Of a stretch of DNA of 64,000 bases, positions 11,918 through 24,100 are shown piece after piece (position 1 is the first letter of the stretch; every line of letters starts with the position of its first letter). The notes under the pieces were generated by a model that saw only the letters and a list, made by a program, of their open reading frames with translations, did not search any database and was not told the origin of the DNA. The translations under genes were made by a program, and so were the position numbers. Source of the stretch: Bemisia tabaci (taxonomy: Eukaryota > Arthropoda > Insecta > Hemiptera > Aleyrodidae); contig NC_092799.1 of NCBI RefSeq assembly GCF_918797505.1, positions 30,268,597 through 30,332,596 of the forward strand, written 5' to 3'.

Positions 11918-12206
11918 ATGCCTCAACAGATATAATATCACATCATGATTGTTTTTTGCGTAATTATTAATTATTTCCATACTTTTAAGTCCCATTCCGT
12001 GATAGCACTACTTGACACCACTGATGACGTCGCGTTCCCCTCCCTCTACCTATACAGCTACCAACCGCCATCCTAACCTAACAAATTCGGTGTGTTTGTT
12101 TGTTTATTTATTTACAAAGCAACGGCAGGTGCAGTGTCCACGTGAATGTAGTTACAAGGATTGTGCAGTGTGTGGAAGTTAAAATGTGTGTAATGAAAAC
12201 CTTACA

Positions 12207-12543
12207 ATGGATGTGTATATTGATGGAAGAGGCTTCATTGCATCGGCAAGCAGTTACACTTCTGGATCCCTTTCAGTATTCAAGGAAGTAGTCTCTGTGG
12301 CTCTGCTTCGGGAAGTCATCGATCAATCAAGTATGTAAGTTTAAGATGTCTGCACTAAATTACACTGATAATAACCATTACGTATCGTCAAGTCAATACT
12401 CCTAAGTTTTCAGAGGTATTTACTTAAAATAATGGATGAGATCAAGTGGATCATTTTTCAGGACAGAGGGTTGTAAAGAGGCGTTGTGCATACCTACATG
12501 TATTCTAAGGCAGCAGAAAAGTAGGAGGAGCAAAAAATCATGA
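12207..12543 (+). CDS. Possible two-exon 69-aa protein, right-arm copy
   Basis: Mirror copy of the left-arm candidate. Exon 1 is 12207-12334 and exon 2 is 12462-12543, split by a 127-bp intron with a GTAAGT donor and TTTTTCAG acceptor. The predicted product has 69 residues: a mixed N-terminal half (FKEVVSVALLREVIDQS) and a cysteine-containing, basic C-terminal end. The presumed 5' UTR (about 12070-12206) contains TAACCTAAC, and a TGACGT site lies at 12024-12029. A longer frame at 12100-12291 in another phase overlaps exon 1 and is probably a shadow. Without a homologue or transcript this could be an untranslated or captured gene fragment. Confidence 0.33.
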
Positions 12544-13363
12544 CAAATAGAAATGCTCAGGATTCTTGTGATTTTCATAAGCCAGGATAAACTTGAATAT
12601 TGCAGATATACTTGATTTGTAGATCAGGCAATAGAGTAGAAGAAGTGAGATCAGGATTGTCCATGAAAAAAGTATGTTTGGCGCATTGGTTTTTTTTTTT
12701 GTTTTTTGTTTTTTTTTTTTTTTGTTTGAACTGAACTTAAAGTCCCTCTCAATTCAATAAATTTTCTTCAATCACTCAGGTTCAATGATTGTCATTGTAT
12801 GTTGAGACAAAAGTCAAGTATTGCTTATGTCACCACTCATCAGTGCGGTGCCATTATCTGACTGCATGTATTATCAATAGGTACCCCCTAGATTGACCTG
12901 TTGACGGTTGACCGGTATTATCCTGTTGGAGTGGTGCTGATTCAGAGCTAATCAGTGACTGACAATTGTCAATGTCTTCGCATTTGTCTCAACATATGAT
13001 GACTCTGCTTTCTAAGTACAGGTTGGTTCAAATGACTTTTCACTTTTTTAAGACTTTTTGTCCTTACCGTGGACCCTGAAAGAGAACTAGAATTTCAAGG
13101 AAAATAAAGTTTTAAATGCTCATAACCATTTTTTACTGTTAGAGTTCAGTAGACAACATTACATTCATGATTAGTTTAAAGAAGATTGCTGTCAAAAGTT
13201 GAGTTCCCCCTAGATTTAGAAAATGTTCTGCAATAAGGACGATTAATTGAAATTGAAGAACCAACCCCGATCTTACAAAGTCTTAGTCATTCAAAGAATA
13301 TTTTCAATTGATCAGGGGCTCAGTTGAAAAGGGGTGCCCACCATTACACATATACACATGCCA

Positions 13364-13614
13364 TTTTTCTTCTTCTTTCTACTCATCATTTTCCATTTCT
13401 TCTTCATCATCTTTCTTTTCTTCTTCTTCCTACTCCCATTCTTCTTTTTTCTCTTCTCACTGTTCTTATTTTTTTTTCTGCTTCCTGCTCTTTTTTTTTG
13501 TCATCTTCTTCTGCTTCCTCCTCTTCTTTTTCCCCTCTTCGTCCGCTTCTTCCTTTTCTTCTGCCTCTATTCCTTCATCTTCCTTCTCCTCCTACTCCTC
13601 CTCTTCTGCTGCTC
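13364..13614. repeat. Polypyrimidine tract, right arm
   Basis: Reverse complement of the 3755-4005 polypurine tract: CTTCTTCTTT-type runs on the + strand. Low complexity; the three overlapping plus-strand frames (about 13308-13710) are artefacts. Confidence 0.9.
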
Positions 13615-14107
13615 GATTCTACGTTCGCGACATCACAGAGGACGGTGCCTTGCCGCAGTGACCTAAATTTTGAATTAGGAGCCATTGTTTGGGTGTTTAT
13701 GAGTTTTTGACCAAAAATTAGTGTTTGACGACGAAAATTACAGGAGCGAGGATTGCTTCGCCACTGCTTGCGGCGGGAGTTACCGAGTAGGTCCCTAAAA
13801 AGGGTTATGCTGCCAGGAAGGCCGAGGTTTCCAAACAAAATTTCCGATTTTGACATTTTCACACAAAATCTTAGATTGACATTTCCGCCCAAAATATTTT
13901 CGCAATTGTATTTATTCACACAATCTAGCAACACCGCGCAGATAAATGATTCGTATTTGGCTTAAAGAGCTCTTAGACAATGAATAACAATTTTTTAAGA
14001 GAACTGCGTATGGACGCCTTTCACTACAATTACTGTTGTTATCAGTTACACACACTGCTACACAATTCTTATCAGTAGAGCAACGCCACACACGACCCAT
14101 TTTTGCT

Positions 14108-17100
14108 CACGAAAATCTTCCCGGCCTGCTTTCCGGGATTTTCCGCCGGCCGACCAGCGTTTATCGTGGCAGCTGAGGTATATCATCCCCCTTCCCCTCT
14201 TTCCCTATCTCAATCAGAGAAAGATAGGGCCTGCGTTAGAAGCACTACATACTGGTGTATTAAGATCACATAGCGTGATCTCGCACGAAAATCTTCCCGG
14301 CCTTTTTTCCAGGATTTTCCATTGGCCGAGCAGCGTTAATCGTGGCAGCTGAGGTATATCATCCCCTTCCCCTCTTTCCCTATCTCGATCAGAGGAAGAT
14401 AGGGCCTGGGATAGAAGCACTACATACTGGTGTATTAAGATCGCAGAGAGTGATCGGGCACGAAAATATTCCCGGCCTGTTTTCCGGGATTTTCCATTGG
14501 CCGAGCAGCGTTAAACGTGGCAGCTGAGGTATATCATCCCCCTTCCCCTCTTTCCCTATCTCGATCAGGGAAAATAGGGCCTGGGTTAGAAGCACTACAT
14601 AGTGGGGTATTAAGATTGCATAGCGTGATCTGGCACGAAAATCTTCCCGCCCTGTTTTCCGGATTTTTCACGGAACGAACAGCGTTAAACGTGGCAGCTG
14701 AGATATAACATCCCCCCTCCCGCCCATCTGAATCTCGATCAGGGTTAGGGGATGGTGTGGTTAGAAGTACTACATAGTGGGGTATTAAGATTGCATAGCG
14801 TGATCTGGCACGAAAATCTCCCGGCCTGTTTTCCGGGATTTTTCACGGAACGAACAGCGTTAAACGTGGCAGCTGAGATATAACATCCCCCCTCCCGCCC
14901 ATCTGAATCTCGATCAGGGTTAGGGGATGGTGTGGTTAGAAGCACTACATAGTGGGGTATTAAGATTGCATAGCGTGATCTGGCACGAAAATCTTCCCGG
15001 CCTGTTTTCCGGGATTTTCCCGCAGCGGACCAGCGCTTAACGTGGCAGCTGAGGTATATCATCCCCCCTCCCGCCCATCTGAATGTCGATCAGGGTTAGG
15101 GGATGGTGTGGTTAGAAGCACTACATAGTGGGGTATTAAGATTGCATAGCGTGATCTGGCACGAAAATCTTCCCGGCCTGTTTTCCGGGATTTTCCACGG
15201 AACGAACAGCGCGTTAAACGTGGCAGCTGAGGTAAATCATCCCCCTCCCGCCCATCTGAATCTCGATTAGGGTTAGGGGATGGTGTGGTTAGAAGCACAA
15301 TATAGTGGGGTATTAAGATTGCATAGCGTGATCTGGCACGAAAATCTTCCCGGCCTGTTTTCCGGGATTTTCCCGCAGCGACCAGCGCTTAACGTGGCAG
15401 CTGAGGTATATCATCCCCCCTCCCGCCCATCTGAATCTCGATCAGGGTTAGGGGATGGTGTGGTTAGAAGCACTACATAGTGGGGTATTAAGATTGCATA
15501 GCGTGATCTGGCACGAAAATCTTCCCGGCCTGTTTTCCGGGATTTTCCACGGAACGAACAGCGTTAAACGTGGCAGCTGAGGTAATCATCCCCCCTCCCG
15601 CCCATCTGAATCTCGATCAGGGTTAGGGGATGGTGTGGTTAGAAGCACTATAGTGGGGTATTAAGATTGCATAGCGTGATCTGGCACGAAAATCTTCCCG
15701 GCCTGTTTTCCGGGATTTTCCGCAGCCGACCAGCGCTTAACGTGGCAGCTGAGGTATATCATCCCCCCTCCCGCCCATCTGAATCTCGATCAGGGTTAGG
15801 GGATGGTGTGGTTAGAAGCACTACATAGTGGGGTATTAAGATTGCATAGCGTGATCTGGCACGAAAATCTTCCCGGCCTGTTTTCCGGGATTTTCCCGCA
15901 ACGAACAGCGTTAACGTGGCAGCTGAGGTATATCATCCCCCCTCCCGCCCATCTGAATCTCGATCAGGGTTAGGGGATGGTGTGGTTAGAAGCACTACAT
16001 AGTGGGGTATTAAGATTGCATAGCGTGATCTGGCACGAAAATCTTCCCGGCCTGTTTTCCGGGATTTTCCCGGAACGACCAGCGTTAAACGTGGCAGCTG
16101 AGGTATATCATCCCCCTCCCGCCCATCTGAATCTCGATCAGGGTTAGGGGATGGTGTGGTTAGAAGCACTACATAGTGGGGTATAAGATTGCATAGCGTG
16201 ATCTGGCACGAAAATCTTCCCGGCCTGTTTTCCGGGATTTTCCACGGAACGAACAGCGTTAAACGTGGCAGCTGAGGTAATCATCCCCCCCCCCCCATCT
16301 GAATCTCGATTAGGGTTAGGGGATGGTGTGGTTAGAAGCACAATATAGTGGGGTATTAAGATTGCATAGCGTGATCTGGCACGAAAATCTTCCCGGCCTG
16401 TTTTCCGGGATTTTCCCGCAGCCGACCAGCGCTTAACGTGGCAGCTGAGGTATATCATCCCCCCCCCGCCCATCTGAATCTCGATCAGGGTTAGGGGATG
16501 GTGTGGTTAGAAGCACATATAGTGGGGTATTAAGATTGCATAGCGTGATCTGGCACGAAAATCTTCCCGGCCTGTTTTCCGGGATTTTCCCGCAGCCGAC
16601 CAGCGCTTAACGTGGCAGCTGAGGTATATCATCCCCCCTCCCGCCCATCTGAATCTCGATCAGGGTTAGGGGATGGTGTGGTTAGAAGCACTACATAGTG
16701 GGGTATTAAGATTGCATAGCGTGATCTGGCACGAAAATCTTCCCGGCCTGTTTTCCGGGATTTTCCCGCAACGAACAGCGTTAACGTGGCAGCTGAGGTA
16801 TATCATCCCCCCTCCCGCCCATCTGAATCTCGATCAGGGTTAGGGGATGGTGTGGTTAGAAGCACTACATAGTGGGGTATTAAGATTGCATAGCGTGATC
16901 TGGCACGAAAATCTTCCCGGCCTGTTTTCCGGGATTTTCCCGCAGCGACCAGCGTTAACGTGGCAGCTGAGGTATATCATCCCCCCTCCCGCCCATCTGA
17001 ATCTCGATCAGGGTTAGGGGATGGTGTGGTTAGAAGCACTACATAGTGGGGTATTAAGATTGCATAGCGTGATCTGGCACGAAAATCTTCCCGGCCTGTT

Positions 17101-20100
17101 TTCCGGGATTTTCCACGGAACGAACAGCGTTAAACGTGGCAGCTGAGGTAAATCATCCCCCCTCCCGCCCATCTGAATCTCGATTAGGGTTAGGGGATGG
17201 TGTGGTTAGAGAAAAACAATATAGTGGGGTATTATGATTGCATAGCGTGATCTGGCACGAAAATCTTCCCGGCCTGTTTTCCGGGATTTTCCCGCAGCGG
17301 ACCAGCGCTTAACGTGGCAGCTGAGGTATAGCATCGCCCCTCCCGCCCATCTGAATCTCGATCAGGGTTAGGGGATGGTGTGGTTAGAAGCACTACATAG
17401 TGGGGTATTAAGATTGCATAGCGTGATCTGGCACGAAAATCTTCCCGGCCTGTTTTCCGGGATTTTCCACGGAACGAACAGCGCGTAACGTGGCAGCTGA
17501 GGTATATCATCCCCCCTCCCGCCCATCTGAATGTCGATCAGGGTTAGGGGATGGTGTGGTTAGAAGCACTACATAGTGGGGTATTATGATTGCATAGCGT
17601 GATCTGGCACGAAAATCTTCCCGGCCTGTTTTCCGGGATTTTCCCGCAGCGGACCAGCGCTTAACGTGGCAGCTGAGGTATATCATCCCCCTCCCGCCCA
17701 TCTGAATCTCGATCAGGGTTAGGGGATGGTGTGGTTAGAAGCACTACATAGTGGGGTATTAAGATTGCATAGCGTGATCTGGCACGAAAATCTTCCCGGC
17801 CTGTTTTCCGGGATTTTCCACGGAACGAACAGCGTTAAACGTGGCAGCTGAGGTAAATCATCCCCCCTCCCGCCCATCTGAATCTCGATTAGGGTTAGGG
17901 GATGGTGTGGTTAGAAAAACAATATAGTGGGGTATTATGATTGCATAGCGTGATCTGGCACGAAAATCTTCCCGGCCTGTTTTCCGGGATTTTCCCGCAG
18001 CGGACCAGCGCTTAACGTGGCAGCTGAGGTATATCATCGCCCCTCCCGCCCATCTGAATCTCGATCAGGGTTAGGGGATGGTGTGGTTAGAAGCACTACA
18101 TAGTGGGGTATTAAGATTGCATAGCGTGATCTGGCACGAAAATCTTCCCGGCCTGTTTTCCGGGATTTTCCACGGAACGAACAGCGTTAAACGTGGCAGC
18201 TGAGGTGAATCATCCCCCCTCCCGCCCATCTGAATCTCGATTAGGGTTAGGGGATGGTGTGGTTAGAAGCACAATATAGTGGGGTATTAAGATTGCATAG
18301 CGTGATCTGGCACGAAAATCTTCCCGGCCAGTTTTCCGGGATTTTCCCGCAGCCGACCAGCGCTTAACGTGGCAGCTGAGGTATATCATCCCCCCTCCCG
18401 CCCATCTGAATCTCGATCAGGGTTAGGGGATGGTGTGGTTAGAAGCACTACATAGTGGGGTATTAAGATTGCATAGAGTGATCTGGCACGAAAATCTTCC
18501 CGGCCTGTTTTCCGGGATTGTCCGCCGGCCGACCAGCGCCTAACGTGGCAGCTGAGGTATATCATCCCCCCTCCCGCCCATCTGAATCTCGATTAGGGTT
18601 AGGGGATGGTGTGGTTAGAAGCACAATATAGTGGGGTATTAAGATTGCATAGCGTGATCTGGCACGAAAATCTTCCCGGCCAGTTTTCCGGGATTTTCCC
18701 GCAGCCGACCAGCGTTAACGTGGCAGCTGAGGTATATCATCCCCCCTCCCGCCCATCTGAATCTCGATCAGGGTTAGGGGATGGTGTGGTTAGAAGCACT
18801 ACATAGTGGGGTATTAAGATTGCATAGCGTGATCTGGCACGAAAATCTTCCCGGCCTGTTTTCCGGGATTTTCCACGAACGAACAGCGTTAAACGTGGCA
18901 GCTGAGGTAAATCATCCCCCCTCCCGCCCATCTGAATCTCGATTAGGGTTAGGGGATGGTGTGGTTAGAAAAACAATATAGTGGGGTATTATGATTGCAT
19001 AGCGTGATCTGGCACGAAAATCTTCCCGGCCTGTTTTCCGGGATTTTCCCGCAGCGGACCAGCGCTTAACGTGGCAGCTGAGGTATATCATCGCCCCTCC
19101 CGCCCATCTGAATCTCGATCAGGGTTAGGGGATGGTGTGGTTAGAAGCACTACATAGTGGGGTATTAAGATTGCATAGCGTGATCTGGCACGAAAATCTT
19201 CCCGGCCTGTTTTCCGGGATTTTCCCGCAGCGGACCAGCGCTTAACGTGGCAGCTGAGGTATATCATCCCCCCTCCCGCCCATCTGAATCTCGATCAGGG
19301 TTAGGGGATGGTGTGGTTAGAAGCACTACATAGTGGGGTATTAAGATCGCATAGCGTGATCTGGCACGAAAATCTTCCCGGCCTGTTTTCCGGGATTTTC
19401 CCGCAGCCGACCAGCGCGTAACGTGGCAGCTGAGGTATATCATCCCCCCTCCCGCCCATCTGAATCTCCATCAGGGTTAGGGGATGGTGTGGTTAGAAGC
19501 ACTACATATTGGGGTATTAAGATTGCATAGCGTGATCTGGCACGAAAATCTTCCCGGTCTGTTTTCCGGGATTTTCCCGCAGCCGACCAGCGCGTAACGT
19601 GGCAGCTGAGGTATATCATCCCCCTCCCGCCCATCTGAATCTCGATCAGGGTTAGGGGATGGTGTGGTTAGAAGCACTACATAGTGGGGTATTAAGATTG
19701 CATAGCGTGATCTGGCACGAAAATCTTCCCGGCCTGTTTTCCGGGATTTTCCACGGAACGAACAGCGTTAAACGTGGCAGCTGAGGTAAATCATCCCCCC
19801 TCCCGCCCATCTGAATCTTGATTAGGGTTAGGGGATGGTGTGGTTAGAAGCACTACATAGTGGGGTATTAAGATTGCATAGCGTGATCTGGCACGAAAAT
19901 CTTCCCGGCCTGTTTTCCGGGATTTTCCACGGAACGAACAGCGTTAAACGTGGCAGCTGAGGTGAATCATCCCCCCTCCCGCCCATCTGAATCTCGATTA
20001 GGGTTAGGGGATGGTGTGGTTAGAAGCACAATATAGTGGGGTATTAAGATTGCATAGCGTGATCTGGCACGAAAATCTTCCCGGCCTGTTTTCCGGGATT

Positions 20101-20456
20101 TTCCCGCAGCGGACCAGCGCTTAACGTGGCAGCTGAGGTATATCATCCCCCCTCCCGCCCATCTGAATCTCGATCAGGGTTAGGGGATGGTGTGGTTAGA
20201 AGCACTACATAGTGGGGTATTAAGATTGCATAGCGTGATCTGGCACGAAAATCTTCCGGCCTGTTTTCCGGGATTTTCCGCCGGCCGACCAGCGCCTAAC
20301 GTGGCAGCTGAGGTATATCATCCCCCCTCCCGCCCATCTGAATCTCGATCAGGGTTAGGGGATGGTGTGGTTAGAAGCACTATATAGTGGGGTATTAAGA
20401 TTGCATATCAAGATCTGGCACGAAAATCTTTAAGGCCCGATTATCAGGATTTTCAA
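14108..20456 (-). repeat. 175-bp satellite array, right arm (inverted)
   Basis: About 36 units of the same satellite in reverse complement. The diverged units again lie next to the non-satellite arm (14108-14590), as in the left array. The array is about 3.1 kb longer than the left part visible here. The outermost unit (about 20390-20456) decays: GCATATCAAGATCTGGCACG replaces the usual GCATAGCGTGATCTGGCACG, and the GGCCTGTTTTCCGGGATT block is altered. The array stops about 730 bp before the hydroxymethylbilane synthase start codon. Unit variants carrying AGAAAAACAATATAG recur near 17210, 17920 and 18968, about 4 and 6 units apart, which suggests blockwise amplification. Confidence 0.97.
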
Positions 20457-20914
20457 TCGTAAGAATTGATTGCTGAAGATATCGTCGTCGTCTCCCCCCT
20501 CCGCCGATGTCGTTTTGTTCCCAATGGGGTTGTGGAGTAGAAATCATTTATAACAATCGAAATCACGTTTCCTCGTAATTTAAAGTTATAAGAATTCGAA
20601 GGAATGCTGTTACAGTAGGTCTTAGTATATGGGAGCGAGGTACTGCATTGCTTCATGGGCACCGTGTAGTTACTAACAGTGTCAAAAACATCGCGCGGTA
20701 CCGGCGGTGCTGTGGACTCCTCCGTGGAGCTGGGATGGCAGCTGGCGTGGTAGCTGGGTTCACCAAGGTAATAATAACCTACAGACACCGTGAACGCCGC
20801 TTTTGATGCTACTGACAGCAATGACATTATTATAATTAAGAAATTGTTGATAAATGATAACATTGATAACACGATTGATAAGGAAAGCGCTCCATCCCTC
20901 CATCGCAATTCCAT
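20453..20914 (-). CDS. Unrecognised 153-aa open frame, divergent from HMBS
   Basis: An open frame of 153 residues begins about 270 bp upstream of, and points away from, the hydroxymethylbilane synthase start. Its first 45 residues are hydrophobic (SIVLSMLSFINNFLIIIM). The rest is Ser/Thr/Pro-rich with four cysteines and an RHRRRGETTT segment. The stop codon falls at the edge of the satellite array, so a longer gene could have been truncated by the array. The hydrophobic part coincides with the AT-rich GATA-motif cluster, which lowers confidence. I do not recognise a family. Confidence 0.2.
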   Translation of the reverse strand: MELRWRDGALSLSIVLSMLSFINNFLIIIMSLLSVASKAAFTVSVGYYYLGEPSYHASCHPSSTEESTAPPVPRDVFDTVSNYTVPMKQCSTSLPYTKTYCNSIPSNSYNFKLRGNVISIVINDFYSTTPLGTKRHRRRGETTTISSAINSYD

Positions 20915-21009
20915 CGACCGATCGATTTGTTATCACTTTTCACGATGTATCGAAGATTGTTTACATGCCGCGAGCAACATGTTTAACCTCCAAGCGTTCC
21001 ACATTATCA
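20848..21009. promoter_or_regulatory. Cluster of GATA-factor-type motifs upstream of HMBS
   Basis: Four TGATAA sites (20848, 20855, 20864, 20877) lie within 35 bp, and two more occur as TTATCA at 20930 and 21004. All are 180-340 bp before the hydroxymethylbilane synthase ATG. WGATAR is the established GATA-factor site. Whether any GATA factor acts here is inference; the segment is AT-rich, so chance is possible. Confidence 0.35.
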
Positions 21010-21187
21010 CATCTCAACCAGTGAAAGTACTGAGCGATGGAATTGTGTCACGTCATTTGCAGGAAGAATAAAAGCGCTCATTTCATAGTCATGTTCTAAG
21101 TATTTTGTGCATTGTTATGTCTTGAAGTTAATGAAGTGTACCTCTACGTGACGAAGTCTCACACTTCTTTCTCCAAAGTCCACCAGC

Positions 21188-24100
21188 ATGTCTGAGTCCG
21201 AGGTTATCAAAGTTGGCTCTCGCAAGAGCAAGGTAAAAATTTTTTTCTGTTCTCTATGGTCCGATGTTCCTTGGATTTGTGTTACTTTTTAGTAAGTTGC
21301 ACGCTATTTTTGCCTTTGACTGTACTCTTTTAGGGAGTTGGTAGGAATGAAGGTATGAATCATCGTTACATACTTTTTAGAAGCAGGACCCTGCACGGTG
21401 TTATATTGGCCAGCATCACAGAGATTGAGAGAAGAGGGGGTACATAAATAAACAACAAATTTAGTGTTATCCAATTTCAGGATAGTCTTTTAATGATGTC
21501 ACATTTTGAACCGCAACTCTCATGAATTTTGACTTGTGTGTTTGCATTCTTTCAAGCGGCATCTGTGAGGTCTACTAATTTTAGTTTAAGGGTGGTTTCT
21601 TACTTTGACTCAAGTAGAGAGAAACATGTCATCTAACTTACCAACGGTTGTCATATGCAGGAACTAAAATTAAATCAACATGGCATGTATCTCGTTGAAT
21701 AATCGGCATTTCTTGCTGCAGAATTACTGTGTATAATGAACTTAAGGTGATTCGATAGACGCCATATTTTTTGTCAGAACGGCATGCAATATATCGCATC
21801 AATTGGTTCCATTTTTCAGCTACTCATCATTTTTCTCCAATTTTGAGATCGTAATTCTGTTGTCAGGAGACTAAAGCACTCACCAAATTTAACAAAGAAA
21901 TTCAATGTAATAAAGGTGTGGTTTTTTTTAGAAAGAAAATATCGCATTCGAGTGCACTTTCGATATCAGCATCGAATGCGATGTTTTCTCTCTAAAAAAC
22001 ACGCCTTTATTATGTTGAATTTCTTTGTTTAAATTGGTAAGTGAGTGCTTTAGTCTCCTGACAACAGAATTGCGATCTCAAAATTGGAGAAAAATGACGA
22101 GTAGCTGAAAAAATGGAGCCAATTGATGCGATATATCGCATGCCGTTCTGACATAAAATATAGCGTCCATCGAATCACCTTAACAGAGTAATGCTATTTG
22201 AGATCGCCATAGTTAACTCATCTGTTTGTACACGTGTGGAGCTAACAACATGATTATTAGTATACCACTAACTAATTTTGCTACATTGAATAATCTGAAC
22301 AAATATGAAAACAGATATTCAGAGGATGAAATTACACCTCTCTTGTCATGATCTTGCTTGTTATTCTCTTTCGGAATCTTAATGTCTGAACTGATTTAAG
22401 TAATACACATAGCTCATATCATTTGGATCACAATTTTATACATACGTACAATCACAAGTATATTTCCTTCAATGTATTTTCTCCATGCCTTTTATGATTT
22501 AATGCCTCCTTGCTTTTAAATTTTACAGCTAGCAATGATTCAGACAAACTTTGTGATAAACAGGCTGAAAGAACTGCATCCTCATTTGAATTTTGAAATA
22601 GGTAGGTATCTATTGTGTTTTGGAATATTAAAATGATGTCGTACAAAAAGTGTCCAATGAAATTGAAGATATGATCTGAAGTTTTTATCAGTTTCAATAT
22701 GCTATGAAGGTATGCGAAGGTATTTCAATTTCAATATGCTATGTTTAAGCCTTTGAATTTTCAAATAAAAATGCTATCATGTTTATCAATAGCCAAAGGG
22801 CGAAACCGTGTACCTCCCCTCTGTGATATTGCAGACTTCCTGTCATACTTCATTTTATTTCTTTGGAAAACTGGTCAACATTTTCTTGCAAACTTTCCTG
22901 ATTTTTCTTCTCTGACAGTAGAATATTTTGTATGAATTTCAAGTTAAAAAAATGGCATGCTTCTCTTGGAGAAAATAAAATTGGTAGAGGCAGAAATTTT
23001 AAAGTACCGCATTAGAGATACATCGTCACCTTCCCGGCAAAGTATCACAAGCGCCATTTTTACCGAAATTGAGTTATGAATAGTTCCGAAATAACGAGAT
23101 GCATTTACATACGAAAATAATCCTTTTTTTTACAACAAATATGTAGAAATATGAATAAAAGTCGATTAAAGTTGATGTACTTTCGTATCACAAGCGCCAT
23201 TTGGGAGAAAAGTATCACAAGCGCCAAGTTCGGCAACCGCCTACCTTTCTGATTGTTTTACAATTTTTGTCACGGCAGTCTTCGGAATGACTTGAAACTA
23301 AATTATTTTCGCATGTAATTACATCTCGTTATTTCGAATATAATATTTTTTTTAGACTAAATATAAATAAATATTTAAAATACTCCATTGAAGTTGACGA
23401 ACTTTCGTATCACAAGCGCCATGTAAGAGAAAAATATCACAAGCGCCAAGTTGGGAATAATCGCTCATCTTTGAGATTGATTTTCGATATTAGTATCAAC
23501 AACTTTTGGAATGACTTGGAGCGATTCGTCACTTTTCGGCCGAAGTATCACAAGCGCTATTTTTATTAAAGTTGAGTTATGGGTAGTTTTGAATTAATAA
23601 GATACATTTACATACGAAAATAATATTTTTTTTTAGATTAAAAATGAAGAAATATGGAAAAAACTCCGTTAAATTTGATGGGCTTTCGTATCACAAGCGC
23701 CAATAGATTCTCAGAGTGCCCCGAGAAGCCGATATCACAAGCGCCAATTTTCAAAGAAAAACCCGTTTTTTTGAAGAAATTTTATTAAAATTCGAAGCAG
23801 GGAGGTGTGCTGGATCTATATTTCAAGTTTCAAGCCAAACATCCGTCTTTTACGGTCGCAATTCAGTTTTTTGTGTCTCTTGAAAAGTTGGCAAAGTGGC
23901 GCTTGTGATACTTTGCCGGGAAGGTGACGACATGGTTTCACACTTTGGCCATCGATATCCTCTTCTAGGACAAGACTCAAAACCAATCTGCCTCTAACTT
24001 ACCGTTTTAAGTTTTAAAATAGGAGTGCAGAAACTCCTAGACCGTATGAGCACCTAATTGTATACAAAAATAGGAAAGCTGGCTCACATAAGCTTGAAAT

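Larger units (their letters stand above)
10182..17368 (-). repeat. Right arm of giant inverted repeat
   Basis: Reverse complement of 1-7187, with the inner end at TAAAACGGGGGG (10182). The arm consists of 3.9 kb of non-satellite sequence followed by satellite, and the satellite continues to 20456, beyond the point where the left arm leaves the window. The true arm may therefore be up to about 10 kb or more. Confidence 0.95.
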
